From the NCBI RefSeq assembly GCF_008364825.1, contig NZ_VTTO01000001.1, positions 936,837 through 1,000,836 on the forward strand: DNA of 64,000 bases, given 5' to 3'. Under the pieces are notes generated by a model. It saw nothing but the letters and a program-made list of their open reading frames with translations. It did not search any database and had not been told where the DNA came from. Numbering within the stretch: position 1 is the first letter of the stretch; the number at the start of each line of letters is the position of its first letter. A program made the translations under genes and the position numbers. Below, in pieces: positions 47,077-58,139 of the stretch. The stretch is from Azospirillum sp. B21. Lineage in GTDB: Bacteria; Pseudomonadota; Alphaproteobacteria; Azospirillales; Azospirillaceae.

Positions 47077-47592
47077 CTATCGGTAGACCCCGACCGCCAG
47101 CATGTAGGGCTTGCCGTTCAGCACCAAGCGGCGGGCGTGCATCGTCTTGCGCGCGACCTGTCCGGTCAGCGGATCGATCCACTGATAGGTGACATCGGTG
47201 CGCCCGTCGCGCGCCACCCCGGCCAGCGCCTCGCGGATGAAGGGCTTCCCGTCGACGTCGCGCAGATCCTGCAGGTCCGACCCGTTGAGCGTCGCGGTCC
47301 AGCCATGGGCGATCATCACGCCCTTGTCGTCCAGCAGCATCGGGTAGAGGTCGCGGTCGATGTAAGCGCTATCATGGCCGGCAAAGGCTTCGGCCGCAGC
47401 GTCCGGACCGATGCGCTCCAGCAGATGCTGGGCACGGTCGATCATGGTCAGCGCCTCCGCATCGGTGCCGCGGGTGTGGGCCGGCGCGCCGGCGGCGAAG
47501 GCAATGACCACCAGCAGCAGCAGAACCGGCAGAACGGTCAGCAGGGTTTGACGCTGTACGCGCAGACGAAGCTTGGAGATCATGCCGGCCAT
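47077..47592 (-). CDS. Exported single-Cache-domain protein
   Basis: A 171-residue protein with an N-terminal hydrophobic segment (LLTVLPVLLLLVVIAFAAGAPA) acting as signal or membrane anchor, then one small-molecule Cache domain. ALTMIDRAQHLLERIGPDAA, YPMLLDDKGVMIAHGW and DVTYQWIDPLTGQVARKTMHARRL follow the sCache_2 pattern. Free-standing Cache proteins bind small organic ligands in the periplasm. The start is ATG 47592 or three codons later at 47583. It lies downstream of priA on the same strand. Confidence 0.8.
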   Translation of the reverse strand: MAGMISKLRLRVQRQTLLTVLPVLLLLVVIAFAAGAPAHTRGTDAEALTMIDRAQHLLERIGPDAAAEAFAGHDSAYIDRDLYPMLLDDKGVMIAHGWTATLNGSDLQDLRDVDGKPFIREALAGVARDGRTDVTYQWIDPLTGQVARKTMHARRLVLNGKPYMLAVGVYR

Positions 47593-47779
47593 CAGCCTGA
47601 ACCTGTGCCTGTGGTGTTTGGGTCCGGGAAGGATGTTTCGATTCGGAACCATCTCGGCCGTGGTAATACCGTGACCGCCGCCGCGCAATGGACCAAACGT
47701 CACAGGTGCCATGCCCGGCCGTCGCGGCGACCAATTCGGGTCAATTCGCCGCAGCTTCGCCGGACGGCACCAAGGACGC

Positions 47780-50086
47780 CTAAAGGAAGCTGTAGGGGTC
47801 GACATCGATCTGCACCCGAATGGCCGGCGGGATCTCCACCCGGTCCAGCCATTCCGCGATCAGCGGCTGCACCTGGGTGCTGCGCGGCGCCTTCAGCAGC
47901 AGGCGGCGGCGGTGCCGCCCGCGCAGCAGGGCCAGCGGCGCCGGGGCCGGCCCCAGCACATGGACGTCGTCGCTGCGCGGGGCCGCGCGGCCCAGCGCCA
48001 TCGCCACCCGCTCCACCAGCGTCGGATCCTCGCCCGACACGATCAGCGCCGCCAGCCGGCCGAAGGGCGGCATGCCGGCCTCCAGCCGCATCTCCGCCTC
48101 CAGTTGGTAGAAGCCGTCGCGGTCGCCGGCGGCCAGAGCCTGCATCACCGGATGTTCGGGCATGAAGGTCTGCAGCATCACCCGTCCCGGCCGCTCGCCG
48201 CGCCCGGCGCGCCCGGCCACCTGATGCAAAAGCTGGTAGGTGCGCTCCGCCGCCCGCAGGTCGCCGCCGTTGAGGCCCAGGTCGGCATCGACCACCCCCA
48301 CCAGGGTCAGCATCGGAAAATGGTGGCCCTTCGCCATCACCTGGGTGCCGATGATGATGTCCAGTTCGTGCCGGCCGATGCTCTCCACCATCTCCTGGAT
48401 GGCGCGCGGCCCATGCAGGGTGTCGGACGCCATGATGGCGGCACGGGCCTCGGGGAACAGCTCCGCCACCTCCTCGGCGATGCGCTCCACGCCGGGACCG
48501 CAAGCCGCCATCGTGCCCTCCTCCCCGCATTCCGGGCAGGCATGGGGCAAGGGCTGCTGCAGGCCGCAATGGTGGCACTGCAACTTCCGCGCGAGCCGGT
48601 GCTCGACCAGCCACGCTGTGCAGTTCGGGCATTGCATGCGGTGGCCGCAGGCGCGGCACAGGGTCAGCGGGGCGTAGCCGCGGCGGTTCAGGAACAGCAT
48701 CGCCTGCTCGCCCCCCGACAGCGTGTCGGTCAGTGCCTTGCGCAGGCTGGGCGCCAGCCAATGCCGGGCCGGCGGACGGTCGCGCCGCAGGTCGACCAGT
48801 TCGACGTCGGGCAGCACGGCGCCGCCATGGCGCGCCGGCAGGGCGATGCGGGCATAGCGGTGGCTGTCGGCATTGACCTTGGTCTCCAGCGACGGCGTGG
48901 CCGAGACCAGCGCGATGGGCAAGCCCCCTAGATGCGCCCGCGCCACCGCCATGTCGCGGGCGTGGTAGATCGCCCCCTCCTCCTGCTTGTAGGCGGAGTC
49001 GTGCTCCTCGTCGACGATGATGACGCCCAGGTCGGGATAGGGCAGGAACAGCGCCGAGCGCGCGCCGACCACCACCGGCACCTCGCCCTTCGACACCGCG
49101 CGCCAGGTGTCGCGGCGCTGCGCCCCGGTCAATTCCGAATGCCATTCCGCCGGCGGCGCGCCGAAGCGCCGGGCGAAGCGGTCGAGCCACTGCGCCGACA
49201 GCGCGATTTCCGGCAGCAGCACCAGCGCCTGTTTGCCCTGCTCCAGCGCCGCCGAGATCGCTTCGTAATAGACCTCCGTCTTGCCCGACCCGGTGACGCC
49301 GTCGAGCAGCACGGTGGAGTAGCGCCCCGATGCCACCCGCTCACGCAGGTCATCGGCCGCCGCCCGCTGGTCGGGTGAAAGGGTGGGCCCCGGCCGCTGC
49401 CAGTCCGGCCGGCCGAGCCGGGTCGGCTGCAGCATCACCGGCTCCAGCAGCCCGGCCTCCGCCAGTCCCCGCACCACGGTGACGCCGCAGCCGGCCTCGT
49501 CGGCCAGTTCCGCCGGCGTGCGCGGCGGCCCATCCTCCAGCAAGGCCAGGATGCGCCTGCGCGGGTCGGTCATCTTGAAGCCGGGCGGCGGCTCGGCACC
49601 CTGCTTGCGCAGATAGGCCAGCATCGGCTTGGGCGGCTCCAGCGCCGCCGGCACGCTGACCGCCATGCGCAGGACGAAGCCCGGCGGGGTCATGGTGTAG
49701 GCGGCGACCCATTCGACGAAGCGGCGGCCGACCTCGGTCATCGGCGGCACGTCGAACCGGCGCACCACCGCCTTCAGCCGGCCGGACTCCAGTGTCCCGG
49801 CGCCGGGTCCCCAGACGACGCCGATGACCCGGCGCGGGCCCAGCGGCACCTCGACGTAATCGCCGGGAACCAGTTCCATCCCGTCCGGCACGCGGTAGTC
49901 GTAGGCCTCGCGCAAGGGCAGTGGCAGCAGAACGGCGACGCGGCGGTCCGGCGCACCGGGCTGGAGCTTTGCCGCGGAACGGGTGGATTCGGGCGCGAAA
50001 TCGCCTTCGGGCTGCCCCGTTTCGGGCGTGTCCCCAAGAAGATCCCCCTGAATGCCCGGGGCGGAACTGGCGGAAGTCGAACGCAT
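47780..50086 (-). CDS. priA: Primosomal replication-restart helicase PriA
   Basis: Rebuilds replication forks away from oriC. The 768-residue protein has an N-terminal DNA-binding domain ([22 protein letters not shown]), Walker A GVTGSGKT at about 263-270, DEEHD at about 359-363, and eight zinc-binding cysteines from [13 protein letters not shown] to HACPECG at about 477-521 inserted in the helicase core. The first 45 residues are a non-conserved extension, so translation may start later. It is divergent from fsa. Confidence 0.95.
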   Translation of the reverse strand: MRSTSASSAPGIQGDLLGDTPETGQPEGDFAPESTRSAAKLQPGAPDRRVAVLLPLPLREAYDYRVPDGMELVPGDYVEVPLGPRRVIGVVWGPGAGTLESGRLKAVVRRFDVPPMTEVGRRFVEWVAAYTMTPPGFVLRMAVSVPAALEPPKPMLAYLRKQGAEPPPGFKMTDPRRRILALLEDGPPRTPAELADEAGCGVTVVRGLAEAGLLEPVMLQPTRLGRPDWQRPGPTLSPDQRAAADDLRERVASGRYSTVLLDGVTGSGKTEVYYEAISAALEQGKQALVLLPEIALSAQWLDRFARRFGAPPAEWHSELTGAQRRDTWRAVSKGEVPVVVGARSALFLPYPDLGVIIVDEEHDSAYKQEEGAIYHARDMAVARAHLGGLPIALVSATPSLETKVNADSHRYARIALPARHGGAVLPDVELVDLRRDRPPARHWLAPSLRKALTDTLSGGEQAMLFLNRRGYAPLTLCRACGHRMQCPNCTAWLVEHRLARKLQCHHCGLQQPLPHACPECGEEGTMAACGPGVERIAEEVAELFPEARAAIMASDTLHGPRAIQEMVESIGRHELDIIIGTQVMAKGHHFPMLTLVGVVDADLGLNGGDLRAAERTYQLLHQVAGRAGRGERPGRVMLQTFMPEHPVMQALAAGDRDGFYQLEAEMRLEAGMPPFGRLAALIVSGEDPTLVERVAMALGRAAPRSDDVHVLGPAPAPLALLRGRHRRRLLLKAPRSTQVQPLIAEWLDRVEIPPAIRVQIDVDPYSFL

Positions 50087-50191
50087 CGGCTAGAGTGGCC
50101 TCATGTCCCGGGCACCGGGCGGGACGGCGCGTCGGTCAGCTTTCCGGCGCGGCCGGTTCCGGTCAACATCAGCAAGCATGGACCCTTCGTC

Positions 50192-50848
50192 ATGAAGTTC
50201 TTCGTCGACACCGCCGACATCGCCGAGATCCGCGATCTGGCCGATACCGGTCTGCTGGACGGTGTTACCACCAACCCCTCCCTGATCGCCAAGTCCGGCC
50301 GTCAATTCCTCGACCTCGTGGCCGAGATTTGCGACGTCGTCAACGGTCCGGTCAGCGCCGAGGTGGCCTCCACCGACTTCGAGACCATGCTCGCCGAGGC
50401 CCACAAGATCGCCAAGATCTCCCACCGCGTCGCGGTGAAGGTGCCCCTGACCCCGGCCGGCCTGAAGGTCTGCAAGATCATCTCGTCCGAAGGCACGATG
50501 GTCAACGTCACGCTGTGCTTCTCCCCCGCCCAGGCGATCCTGGCGGCCAAGGCCGGCGCCAGCTTCGTGTCGCCCTTCGTCGGCCGTCTGGACGACATCG
50601 GCCAGGACGGTATGGGCATCATCAAGGACATCTGCGAGATCTATAACAACTACGACGCCTTCAAGACCGAGGTGCTGGTCGCCTCGATCCGCAACCCGAT
50701 GCACATCGTCAAGGCAGCCCGCCTCGGCGCCCATGTGGTGACCGCCCCGGCGTCGGTGCTGAAGCAGCTGTTCAACCACCCGCTGACCGACAAGGGTCTC
50801 TCCCAGTTCGTCGATGACTGGAAGAAGACCGGTCAGTCGATCCTGTAA
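50192..50848 (+). CDS. fsa: Fructose-6-phosphate aldolase / small transaldolase
   Basis: A 218-residue TIM-barrel enzyme of the transaldolase class 3/F6P aldolase family. The Schiff-base lysine lies in [42 protein letters not shown] at the N-terminus and [15 protein letters not shown] are family marks. Whether it cleaves fructose 6-phosphate or transfers dihydroxyacetone cannot be decided here. It is followed 17 bases later by the DUF484 gene. Confidence 0.92.
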   Translation: MKFFVDTADIAEIRDLADTGLLDGVTTNPSLIAKSGRQFLDLVAEICDVVNGPVSAEVASTDFETMLAEAHKIAKISHRVAVKVPLTPAGLKVCKIISSEGTMVNVTLCFSPAQAILAAKAGASFVSPFVGRLDDIGQDGMGIIKDICEIYNNYDAFKTEVLVASIRNPMHIVKAARLGAHVVTAPASVLKQLFNHPLTDKGLSQFVDDWKKTGQSIL

Positions 50849-50865
50849 GGCGGGCCGGAGCGATC

Positions 50866-51588
50866 ATGGCCGACAGGGGCCGCGAACCGGGCCACCCCCC
50901 GCGTCAGGCGTCGACGCTCTCCTCGGAGGATGTGCGCGCCTATCTGCGGAGCCACCCGGACTTCCTGGCCCAGAACGCCGATCTGGTCCACCACCTGACT
51001 CCGCCGTCGGTCGACCGTGGGCGTGGGGTGGTGGACCTCCAGGCCTTCATGGTCGACCGGCTGCGCGCCGAGGTCCGCACCCTCAAGGACCAGCAGCGCG
51101 AGCTGATCGGCACCAGCCGGGCCAACCTGAACAGCCAGAACCGCATCCATGCCGCGGTGCTGTTCCTGCTCGACGCCCAAAGCTTCGAGCAGCTGATCCA
51201 GACCATCACCACCGACCTCGCGGTTCTGCTCGACCTCGACGTCGCCTGCCTCGTCATCGAATCCAACGGCACCGACATCCCCCATGTCCACCGCTCCGGC
51301 GTGCGGGTGGTGGAGCCGGGCGCCATCGCCGACCGGCTGGGCCGCGCCGACGTGGTGCTGAACACCGACATCCAGGGCGATCCCGAGATCTACGGTCCCG
51401 GCGCCGGCCTGGTCCGGTCGGAGGCGCTGATCCGCATCCAGGTTTCCAGCGAGACGCCCGACGGCCTGCTCGCCTTCGGCAGCCGCGAGCCCGACACCTT
51501 CCACAGCGGTCAGGGCACCGAACTGGTCGGCTTCCTCGCCCGCGTCATCGAGCGGGTGATCCGCGGCTGGCTGGAGCTGCCGGCGTGA
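50866..51588 (+). CDS. DUF484 family protein, GAF-like
   Basis: A 240-residue cytoplasmic protein. SSEDVRAYLRSHPDFLAQNADLVHHLTPP is the typical DUF484 opening; a helical linker (MVDRLRAEVRTLKDQQRELI) leads to a GAF-like domain ending in LLAFGSREPDTFHSGQGTELVGFLARVIER. The function is unknown; it is nearly always linked to xerC, and here its stop overlaps the xerC GTG start. Confidence 0.92.
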   Translation: MADRGREPGHPPRQASTLSSEDVRAYLRSHPDFLAQNADLVHHLTPPSVDRGRGVVDLQAFMVDRLRAEVRTLKDQQRELIGTSRANLNSQNRIHAAVLFLLDAQSFEQLIQTITTDLAVLLDLDVACLVIESNGTDIPHVHRSGVRVVEPGAIADRLGRADVVLNTDIQGDPEIYGPGAGLVRSEALIRIQVSSETPDGLLAFGSREPDTFHSGQGTELVGFLARVIERVIRGWLELPA

Positions 51589-52535
51589 GCGAACCTGTAT
51601 TGGGATTCTCCGCCAAGCCGGACGTCCAGGACGTGCTGGCCCATTGGCAGCGCTGGATGGAGAGCGAAAAGGCGGTTTCCCGCCACACCCTGTCGGCCTA
51701 CACCGCCGACGTTGCTGAGTTCCTGCGCTTCCTCACCGAATTCCGCGGCGGCACCCCGCCCTCGCTGAACGATCTGGGCGACCTGAAGGCGGCGGATTTC
51801 CGCGCCTGGATGTCCAGGCTGGCGATGGATGGGCTGGTCGGGGCCAGCCGGGCGCGGAAGCTGGCGGCGGTGCGCAACCTGTTCCGCTGGATGGACCGCA
51901 GCGGCCGCCTGCACAATCCCGCCATCGCCACGCTCGCCACACCGAAGGTCAAGCGCCCGGCCCCGCGCCCGCTGACGGAGATCGACGCCGACCGCCTGCT
52001 GGAGGAGGCCGAACGCGACCGCGAGGAGCCCTGGATCGGCAAGCGTGACCGCGCCCTGTTCACACTTCTCTACGGCTGCGGCCTGCGCATTTCGGAGGCG
52101 CTGGGTCTGGCCCGAAAGGACGCACCGCTGGGCGACACGCTGCGCGTCACCGGCAAGGGCCGCAAGGACCGCATGATCCCCGTGCTGCCGGCGGTGACGG
52201 AGGCTGTGCGCGCCTATATCGACAGCTGCCCCTTCACGCTGGCGCCGGACGGCCCGCTGTTCGTCGGCACCCGCGGCGGCCGGCTGAACGCCAGCGTGGC
52301 CCAGCACCAGATGCAGAAGCTGCGCGCCCTGATGGGCATGCCGGACAGTGCCACCCCGCACGCCCTGCGACATAGTTTCGCGACCCATCTTTTGGCGGAC
52401 GGCGGCGACCTGCGTGCCATCCAGGACCTGCTCGGCCACGCTTCACTTTCCACAACCCAGCGTTACACGGATGTGGAGAACGAGCAGTTGATGAACGTGT
52501 ACCGCAACGCCCATCCTCGGGCGCGCAAGGGCTGA
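51585..52535 (+). CDS. xerC: Tyrosine recombinase XerC
   Basis: Resolves chromosome dimers at dif with XerD. The 316-residue protein has the N-terminal core-binding domain (VSRHTLSAYTADVAEFLRFL) and a catalytic domain with Arg in GCGLRISEALGL, Lys in GKGRKDRMIP, HxxR in HALRHSFATH, His in LGHASLSTTQRY and the Tyr nucleophile at RYTDVE. The start is GTG 51585, with GGAG upstream and GTGA overlap with DUF484. This is a housekeeping gene and not evidence for a mobile element. Confidence 0.95.
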   Translation: MSEPVLGFSAKPDVQDVLAHWQRWMESEKAVSRHTLSAYTADVAEFLRFLTEFRGGTPPSLNDLGDLKAADFRAWMSRLAMDGLVGASRARKLAAVRNLFRWMDRSGRLHNPAIATLATPKVKRPAPRPLTEIDADRLLEEAERDREEPWIGKRDRALFTLLYGCGLRISEALGLARKDAPLGDTLRVTGKGRKDRMIPVLPAVTEAVRAYIDSCPFTLAPDGPLFVGTRGGRLNASVAQHQMQKLRALMGMPDSATPHALRHSFATHLLADGGDLRAIQDLLGHASLSTTQRYTDVENEQLMNVYRNAHPRARKG

Positions 52536-52651
52536 CCGACGCCGGATTGCTCAACCCAGTCGACATATTCCAGTATGCGCCCCAACGTCTGGCCGAACTC
52601 TCCATCAAAGCACTCGCGGTCACGCTGCAAACCGCGCAACAATCGAACTGA

Positions 52652-52667
52652 CGGCATTCACTTTGCC
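52652..52667 (+). promoter_or_regulatory. Candidate sigma54-like element upstream of the chemoreceptor
   Basis: CGGCATTCACTTTGCC has GG at 52653-52654 and GC at 52665-52666, correct -24/-12 spacing, but the flanking bases are weaker than at 27374 and the leader would be about 170 bases. The gap 52536-52848 is AT-rich and also holds AATGATAATGATTGTCAAAC at 52705-52724. Confidence 0.3.
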
Positions 52668-52848
52668 GTCAATCAAACGTGTTCTGCACATTGCAAGAAT
52701 ACCCAATGATAATGATTGTCAAACTCTCTGAGCCTATCAGACTTTTGTACAGGATATCGGTGATAAACCCTTACAAGCTGTTATCTGTTGTTTAATATTT
52801 CAATTTTCTAATGCTATCCCAGCGCGCAGCTCACGCGGGGAAACCGAC

Positions 52849-55029
52849 ATGCAAATAAAATCAATCCAATCGAAGATATCCATCCTATCTGGACTTTGCT
52901 TGGCCGGCACGGTTGCCGTACTCGTCGGTTTCGGAATTCTGTCGACACGCTCCAGCAACGAATTCGTCACGGACAACGTAGAGCGAATTCTTGAGAGCAA
53001 GACGACGGAATCGCTTCAGAATCTCGCAGCCACGCAGGCCGGCCTTCTGCGGTCGGAGTTCGACACCGCATTGAACGCCGCCCGGACCATGGCCGCCAGC
53101 TTCTCCAGCCTCGCCGATGGCAGCGCGGGCGGCCATGTCCCGTCCGACCGGCGCCGCGACGCCTTCAACGGCGTGCTCCTGTCGGTGCTGAAGCGCAACC
53201 CGCTGTTCAACGGCACCTATTCGGCCTGGGAGCCCAACGCGCTCGACGGCCGGGACGAAGAGTTCCGCAACCGCCGCGAAACCGGCACCGACGCCACCGG
53301 CCGCTTCCTTCCCTATTGGAACCGCGACCAGAGCGGCCACATCGCCATGCAGCCCCTGGTCGAGTATGACAGCCGCGAACGCCATCCCAACGGCGTCATG
53401 AAGGGCGGCTGGTACATCGGCCCGCAGGAGAACGGGCGTGAAAGCGTGCTCGACCCCCTGCCCTACATCGTGCAGGGCAAGCAGGTGTTCCTGGCGACCC
53501 TGTCGGTGCCGGTGGTGATCGACGGCAAGTTCCGCGGCGTGGCCGGCGCCGACTTCAACCTCGATTTCGTCCAGCAGCTGTCGACCAAGGTCAGCGCCGC
53601 GGTGTTCGACGGCCGCAGCCAGGTCGTCATCATCAGCAACATGGGCCTGATCGTCGCCCACAGCGCCCGGCCCGACCTGATCGGCCAGCCGATCTCCACC
53701 TTCGACACCTCCTGGCAGGCCGATCTGGCGAATGTCCAGGCCGGCAAGGCCCATGTCGACATCGAGTCCTCCACCAACATGCTGCGCAGCTTCGCCCCCA
53801 TCACCATGGGTAACACCGAGAAGCCGTGGGCGGTGCTGGTGCAGGTGCCGAAGGACATCGTGCTGGCCGACGGCATGGCGCTGTCCTCCGCGCTCGGCGA
53901 GCGTGCCAACTCCAACATCCTGTGGCAGATGACCGTCGGCGCCCTGGTCGCGCTTGGCGCCGTCGCGGTGATGTGGGTGGTCGCCGGCGGCGTCGCCCGG
54001 CCGATCCGCGCCAGCGTCGCCTTCGCCGAAGGCATCGCCGCCGGCCGCTTCGATCAGACGCTCGACATCCGCCAATCCGACGAGGTCGGCGCCCTGGCCG
54101 ACGCCCTGCGCAAGATGTTGGCCGACCTGAAGCGGATGATCGACCAGCGGGCGGAGGATCAGGCCAAGGCCGACGCCGAACGCCGCGCCGCCATGCTGCA
54201 ACTGGCCGACACCCTGGAGGCCCAGGTTATGAATGTGGTCGACGGCGTCGACCGTGCGGCCCAATCGATGACCGGCACGGCCCAGACCATGACCGCCACC
54301 GCGACCCAGACCAGCCAGCAGGCCGGCGTGGTCGCCAACGCGTCCCAGGATGCCAGCAGCAACGTCCAGACCGTCGCCAGCGCCACGGAAGAGCTGTCGG
54401 CGTCGATCCAGGAGATCGGCGAGCGGGTCAACCGCTCCGCCCAGATCGCCCGTGAGGCGGTGGAGGCCGCCCAACAGGCCAACGGGCAGGTGCTGAGCCT
54501 GACGGAGGCGGCAGAGAAGATCGGCACGGTGGTGCAGTTGATTCAGGACATTGCCAGCCAGACCAACCTGCTGGCGCTGAACGCCACCATCGAGGCCGCC
54601 CGCGCCGGTGAGGCCGGCAAGGGCTTCGCCGTGGTGGCGCAGGAGGTGAAGAGCCTCGCCAGCCAGACCGCCCGGGCGACGGAGGAGATCGCCGGCCACG
54701 TCACCGGCATGCAGCGCGTCACCGACGAGACCGCCAGCGCCATCAAGGGGATCGGCGGTATCATCGCCCAGATCGACGAGATCTCCACCGCCATCGCCGC
54801 TGCGGTGGAGGAACAGGGATCGGCCACCGCCGAGATCGCCCGCAACGTCCAGCAGGCCGCCAGCGGCACCCAGGAAGTGACCAGGACCATCGCCGACGTC
54901 CGCAGCGCCGCCGTCGAGGCCGGCCATTCCGCCGAGAACGTCCTGTCGGTCTCCGGTCAGCTCGCCGGCGACGCCGGCCGCCTGCGCACCGCGGTGAACG
55001 GCTTCCTGTCGACCATCCGCGCGGCCTGA
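52849..55029 (+). CDS. Methyl-accepting chemotaxis protein with dCache sensor
   Basis: Chemoreceptor of 726 residues. Membrane helix 1 lies at about 10-32, a periplasmic double-Cache domain at about 40-355 ([15 protein letters not shown], then [20 protein letters not shown]), helix 2 at about 360-385, HAMP at about 385-440 and a cytoplasmic signalling coiled coil with the hairpin tip around [20 protein letters not shown] near residue 580. Methylation-site pairs such as QE and EE are present. The ligand is unknown; dCache domains of this type often bind amino or organic acids. No che genes are near. Confidence 0.93.
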   Translation: MQIKSIQSKISILSGLCLAGTVAVLVGFGILSTRSSNEFVTDNVERILESKTTESLQNLAATQAGLLRSEFDTALNAARTMAASFSSLADGSAGGHVPSDRRRDAFNGVLLSVLKRNPLFNGTYSAWEPNALDGRDEEFRNRRETGTDATGRFLPYWNRDQSGHIAMQPLVEYDSRERHPNGVMKGGWYIGPQENGRESVLDPLPYIVQGKQVFLATLSVPVVIDGKFRGVAGADFNLDFVQQLSTKVSAAVFDGRSQVVIISNMGLIVAHSARPDLIGQPISTFDTSWQADLANVQAGKAHVDIESSTNMLRSFAPITMGNTEKPWAVLVQVPKDIVLADGMALSSALGERANSNILWQMTVGALVALGAVAVMWVVAGGVARPIRASVAFAEGIAAGRFDQTLDIRQSDEVGALADALRKMLADLKRMIDQRAEDQAKADAERRAAMLQLADTLEAQVMNVVDGVDRAAQSMTGTAQTMTATATQTSQQAGVVANASQDASSNVQTVASATEELSASIQEIGERVNRSAQIAREAVEAAQQANGQVLSLTEAAEKIGTVVQLIQDIASQTNLLALNATIEAARAGEAGKGFAVVAQEVKSLASQTARATEEIAGHVTGMQRVTDETASAIKGIGGIIAQIDEISTAIAAAVEEQGSATAEIARNVQQAASGTQEVTRTIADVRSAAVEAGHSAENVLSVSGQLAGDAGRLRTAVNGFLSTIRAA

Positions 55030-55052
55030 CGAGCGACCCGGGCGCCGGAACG

Positions 55053-55089
55053 GAAAAGGCTCCCCCGCCAAACGGCGAGGGAGCCTTTC
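55053..55089. terminator. Bidirectional intrinsic terminator
   Basis: AAAAGGCTCCCCCGCC and GGCGAGGGAGCCTTT form a long stem around AAAC. It separates the convergent chemoreceptor and lpd genes. Confidence 0.85.
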
Positions 55090-55132
55090 GTCGTTACGGA
55101 CCTTGCGGACCGCGGATCAGATGGGCAGGAAA

Positions 55133-56530
55133 TCAGATGTGCAGCGGACGCCCGTCCACCGCCAGGGCCGCTTCCTTGACCGCTTCCGACAAAGTCGGGT
55201 GGGCGTGGCAGGTGCGGGCGACGTCCTCGGCGGACGCGCTGAACTCCATGGCCAGCACCAGCTCGCCGATCATCTCCGACACGTTCGGGCCGATCATGTG
55301 GACGCCCAGCACCTGATCGGTGGAGGCATCCGACAGGATCTTCACGAAGCCGTCGGTGTTGCCGCCGGCACGCGCGCGGCCGTTCGCAGTGAACGGGAAC
55401 TTGCCGGTCTTGTAGGCGACGCCCGCGGCCTTCAGCTGCTCCTCGGTCTTGCCGACGGCGGCGACTTCCGGCCAGGTGTAGACGACGCCGGGAACCAAGT
55501 CGTGGTTGACGTGGCTCTTCTGGCCGGCCAGCTGCTCGGCCAGGGCGACGCCCTCTTCCTCGGCCTTGTGGGCCAGCATCGGGCCTTCCACCACGTCGCC
55601 GATGGCGTAGATGCCCGGCACGTTGGTCTGGAAATGACCGTCAATCTTGACCCGGCCGCGCTCCAGCTCGACACCCACCGCCTCCAGGCCGAGGCCTTCG
55701 GTGTAGGGGCGGCGGCCGATGGCGACCAGGACGGTATCGGCCTCGATGGTCTGCGCCTCGCCGCCGGCGGCGGGCTCGACCGTCAGGGTCACGCCGGTCT
55801 CGGTCACGGACGCGCCGGTCACCTTGGTGCCCAGCTTGAAGTCCATGCCCTGCTTGGCGAAGATGCGCTGGGCCTGCTTCGACAGCTCGTTGTCCATGCT
55901 CGGCAGCACGCGGTCGAGATACTCGACCACCGTCACCTTGGCGCCCAGACGGCCCCAGACGGAGCCCAGCTCCAGCCCGATCACGCCGCCGCCGATGACG
56001 ACCAGATGCTTCGGAACCTCCGGCAGCGACAGGGCGCCGGTGGAGGACACCACGCGCTTCTCGTCGATGGCGATGCCCGGCAGCGGGGTCACGTCCGAAC
56101 CGGTGGCGATGACGATCGCCTTCGACGCGGTGATGGAACCGACGCCCTCGACCTCGACGGTGTTCGCGGCGGTGATCTTGCCCGCACCCTTCAGCCAGGT
56201 GACCTTGTTCTTCTTGAACAGGAATTCGATGCCGCCGACGTTGTCCTTAACGACCTTGTCCTTGTGGGCCAGCATGCCCGGCAGGTCGAGCTCGACGCCA
56301 CCGACCTTGATGCCGAACTTGGCGAGGCCGTGGGCCGCTTCCTCGAACTTCTCCGACGCCGCCAGCAGAGCCTTGGACGGGATGCAGCCGACATTCAGGC
56401 AGGTGCCGCCCAGCGTCCCCCGCTTCTCGACGCAGGCGACCTTGAAGCCGAGCTGCGCCGCGCGGATCGCGCAGACATACCCGCCGGGGCCGCCGCCGAT
56501 CACAACGACGTCAAAAGTGCTTTCAGCCAT
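55133..56530 (-). CDS. lpd: Dihydrolipoamide dehydrogenase (E3)
   Basis: Reoxidises dihydrolipoamide of pyruvate and 2-oxoglutarate dehydrogenases to make NADH. The 465-residue protein has the FAD motif [20 protein letters not shown], the redox disulphide [13 protein letters not shown], the NAD motif [17 protein letters not shown] and the dimer-interface [13 protein letters not shown] with the catalytic His-Glu pair. The ATG at 56530 follows AAGGAAAG. No E1 or E2 gene is adjacent, so it may serve a 2-oxoacid complex encoded elsewhere. Confidence 0.95.
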   Translation of the reverse strand: MAESTFDVVVIGGGPGGYVCAIRAAQLGFKVACVEKRGTLGGTCLNVGCIPSKALLAASEKFEEAAHGLAKFGIKVGGVELDLPGMLAHKDKVVKDNVGGIEFLFKKNKVTWLKGAGKITAANTVEVEGVGSITASKAIVIATGSDVTPLPGIAIDEKRVVSSTGALSLPEVPKHLVVIGGGVIGLELGSVWGRLGAKVTVVEYLDRVLPSMDNELSKQAQRIFAKQGMDFKLGTKVTGASVTETGVTLTVEPAAGGEAQTIEADTVLVAIGRRPYTEGLGLEAVGVELERGRVKIDGHFQTNVPGIYAIGDVVEGPMLAHKAEEEGVALAEQLAGQKSHVNHDLVPGVVYTWPEVAAVGKTEEQLKAAGVAYKTGKFPFTANGRARAGGNTDGFVKILSDASTDQVLGVHMIGPNVSEMIGELVLAMEFSASAEDVARTCHAHPTLSEAVKEAALAVDGRPLHI

Positions 56531-56689
56531 GAGAGGCTTTCCTTTCGCCATTCTTGCTCGTTGCCAAAAGCCGTCCCATCCAGCGGGGAGGGCAAGCGGG
56601 ATGTTCCGCGGGGCGATTTATGCCCGCGCTCACGCCCGGTGGCAACGGGACACTTCGTCTCTGCAAGCAGGGTCGCCTAATGGACGAGG

Positions 56690-57264
56690 TCAGAACCCGA
56701 GGTCGCGGTACAACTCGGCCAGCGGTATGTCGAGGCCGGCGGTTCCCAGCACCAGCCGCCCCTCCTCCTCCAGCACCTCGGGTGCGGCGGGCCAGAGATT
56801 GTCGGAGTTGCGGCGATGCAGTTCCGCCCGGATGATCCGCGAGTCGAGGAACAGGATCTCCCGCACCGACGCCATGGCGGCATAGGCGTGCAGCTTCGCC
56901 CGCTGCGCCTTCTCCTCCGTCGGCGACAGGATTTCCACCAGCAGCACCGGCGCCGTGGTGTAGGGGATCTCCGGATCGAAGGGCTCGCAGGTCACCGCGA
57001 GTAGTTGTGTGTTAGGTCGAAGTGCGGACGGACGCCGGCCTCCGACAGGGCGCGGCAGCGGGTTCCGTCCCGCTTGGCCTTCTCCCGCAACGCATCGCGC
57101 AATGCGCCGCCCAGGGCGACCTGCAGGGTGCTGTGCGCCGGACTTGAATGCGCCTGCCCCACGATCTCACCATCGACCAGTTCGTATCGGGCATCGTCAC
57201 GGAATTCCATGGCCAGGAATTCGTCGGCGGTCGTCAGCGGGGTGAAGCGGCGGGCGAGCGGCAT
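56690..57264 (-). pseudogene. Uma2-family (DUF820) endonuclease, frame-disrupted
   Basis: Two adjacent frames together encode one Uma2/DUF820 PD-(D/E)XK-like protein. The N-terminal part starts at ATG 57264 (GGAG upstream) with RRFTPLTTADEFLAMEFRDDARYELVDGEIV and stops at 56992 after HFDLTHNYSR. The C-terminal part resumes in another frame with VTCEPFDPEIPYTTAPVLLVEILSP to 56690. In relatives the junction reads like NYxxPDLAVTCEP, so about ten bases appear lost near 57000, giving a frameshift. A sequencing error is possible but would not restore the missing PD residues. Confidence 0.75.
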
Positions 57265-57439
57265 GGCGGTCTCCGATCCGGGCGCGACGTGCGGCAGCAC
57301 TCCAAATGTAATCCATCCCGGCGTCGAAGCGAAGGGCACCCCTTTTGCGCAAGGCCCCTCTCCGATTGGATCGGGAAACCTTTACGGCTCCGCTTGCGTT
57401 CCAGTGGACATCACACAGCCACCGCAACGGAGACCGACC

Positions 57440-57598
57440 ATGACCACCGTCAAGAAGTTCGCCCTGCTCGCCGTCCTGGGCACGCTGTTGGGCACCACGC
57501 TGGCCGCCTGCAACACCGTCGAGGGTGCGGGCCAGGACGTGCAGGCCGGCGGCCGCGCCATCGAGCGTGGCGCCGACAACGTCCAGAAGAAGATGTAA
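57440..57598 (+). CDS. Entericidin-family small lipoprotein
   Basis: A 52-residue lipoprotein. Signal peptide KFALLAVLGTLLGTTL ends in the lipobox LAAC, then CNTVEGAGQDVQAGGRAIER, the EcnA/EcnB pattern. The family is described as small envelope lipoproteins, in enterobacteria forming a toxin/antidote pair for programmed lysis. Only one copy is present here, so the paired role does not follow. CGGAGACC precedes the ATG, and a very strong terminator follows. Confidence 0.88.
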   Translation: MTTVKKFALLAVLGTLLGTTLAACNTVEGAGQDVQAGGRAIERGADNVQKKM

Positions 57599-57648
57599 GT
57601 CAGCGTTCAGCACGGCTCCGGAAGCCGATCCACCCGGAGCCGACAATG

Positions 57649-57703
57649 AAAAAGCCATGGCCCCATGCGTTCGATCCGAACCGCATGGGGCCATGGCTTT
57701 TTT
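57649..57703. terminator. Strong intrinsic terminator with 25-base stem
   Basis: AAAAAGCCATGGCCCCATGCG pairs perfectly with its mirror, extended by TTCG/CGAA across a single bulge. Oligo-A and oligo-T flanks make it work on both strands, ending the entericidin mRNA and the DUF6481 mRNA. Confidence 0.92.
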
Positions 57704-57770
57704 CAACGACCGCTTTGTTCAACGACCGGATTCGCGGTTCAGTCCGATTTCCGACTTTCCGCGATCCGAT

Positions 57771-58139
57771 TCAGCGGTTTCTGGCCTTACGGGCGGCGTA
57801 GCGGGCGTCGCGGGCGGCTTTCGCCTCCGCTGCCGTCGCCACTTGGCGCTTGGCCTGCTCGGCAAGTTCCTGAACCGCCAGCGCCTCGCGGGCGGCCAAC
57901 TCGGCCTGCTCGGCCTGCAACACTTCCTGTTCGGCGGCCTTGCGGGCTTCGCGCGCTGCATTGCGTTCAGCCTCGCGGGCCTCACGGGCGACGCGAATGG
58001 CCAGCCGCGCCTCTTCGCGCTCGGCGAATACCGGATCGTTCACACCGGGTTGCGCCTTGAACTTTTCCAGCAGTGCCTTTTTCGCGCCGGCGGCCGCGCT
58101 CAGACGCTCCGAAAGCCCTGCATTCTTAAAACCGTTCAT
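57771..58139 (-). CDS. DUF6481 family charged helical protein
   Basis: A 122-residue protein opening MNGFKNAGLSERLSAAAGAKKALLEKF, then a very long Ala/Arg/Glu-rich helix to the end, as in the DUF6481 family. It is soluble, strongly charged and probably a single coiled coil. DUF6481 genes are commonly found next to cold-shock protein genes; csp lies directly upstream on the same strand, separated by a small terminator. The start could be two codons earlier (58145). Function unknown; RNA-related by association. Confidence 0.8.
   Translation of the reverse strand: MNGFKNAGLSERLSAAAGAKKALLEKFKAQPGVNDPVFAEREEARLAIRVAREAREAERNAAREARKAAEQEVLQAEQAELAAREALAVQELAEQAKRQVATAAEAKAARDARYAARKARNR

Noticed and set aside
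51585..52535. Tyrosine recombinase as an integrase of the phage operon
   Set aside because: It is the housekeeping XerC, coupled to DUF484 in the usual way and 15 kb from the phage genes.
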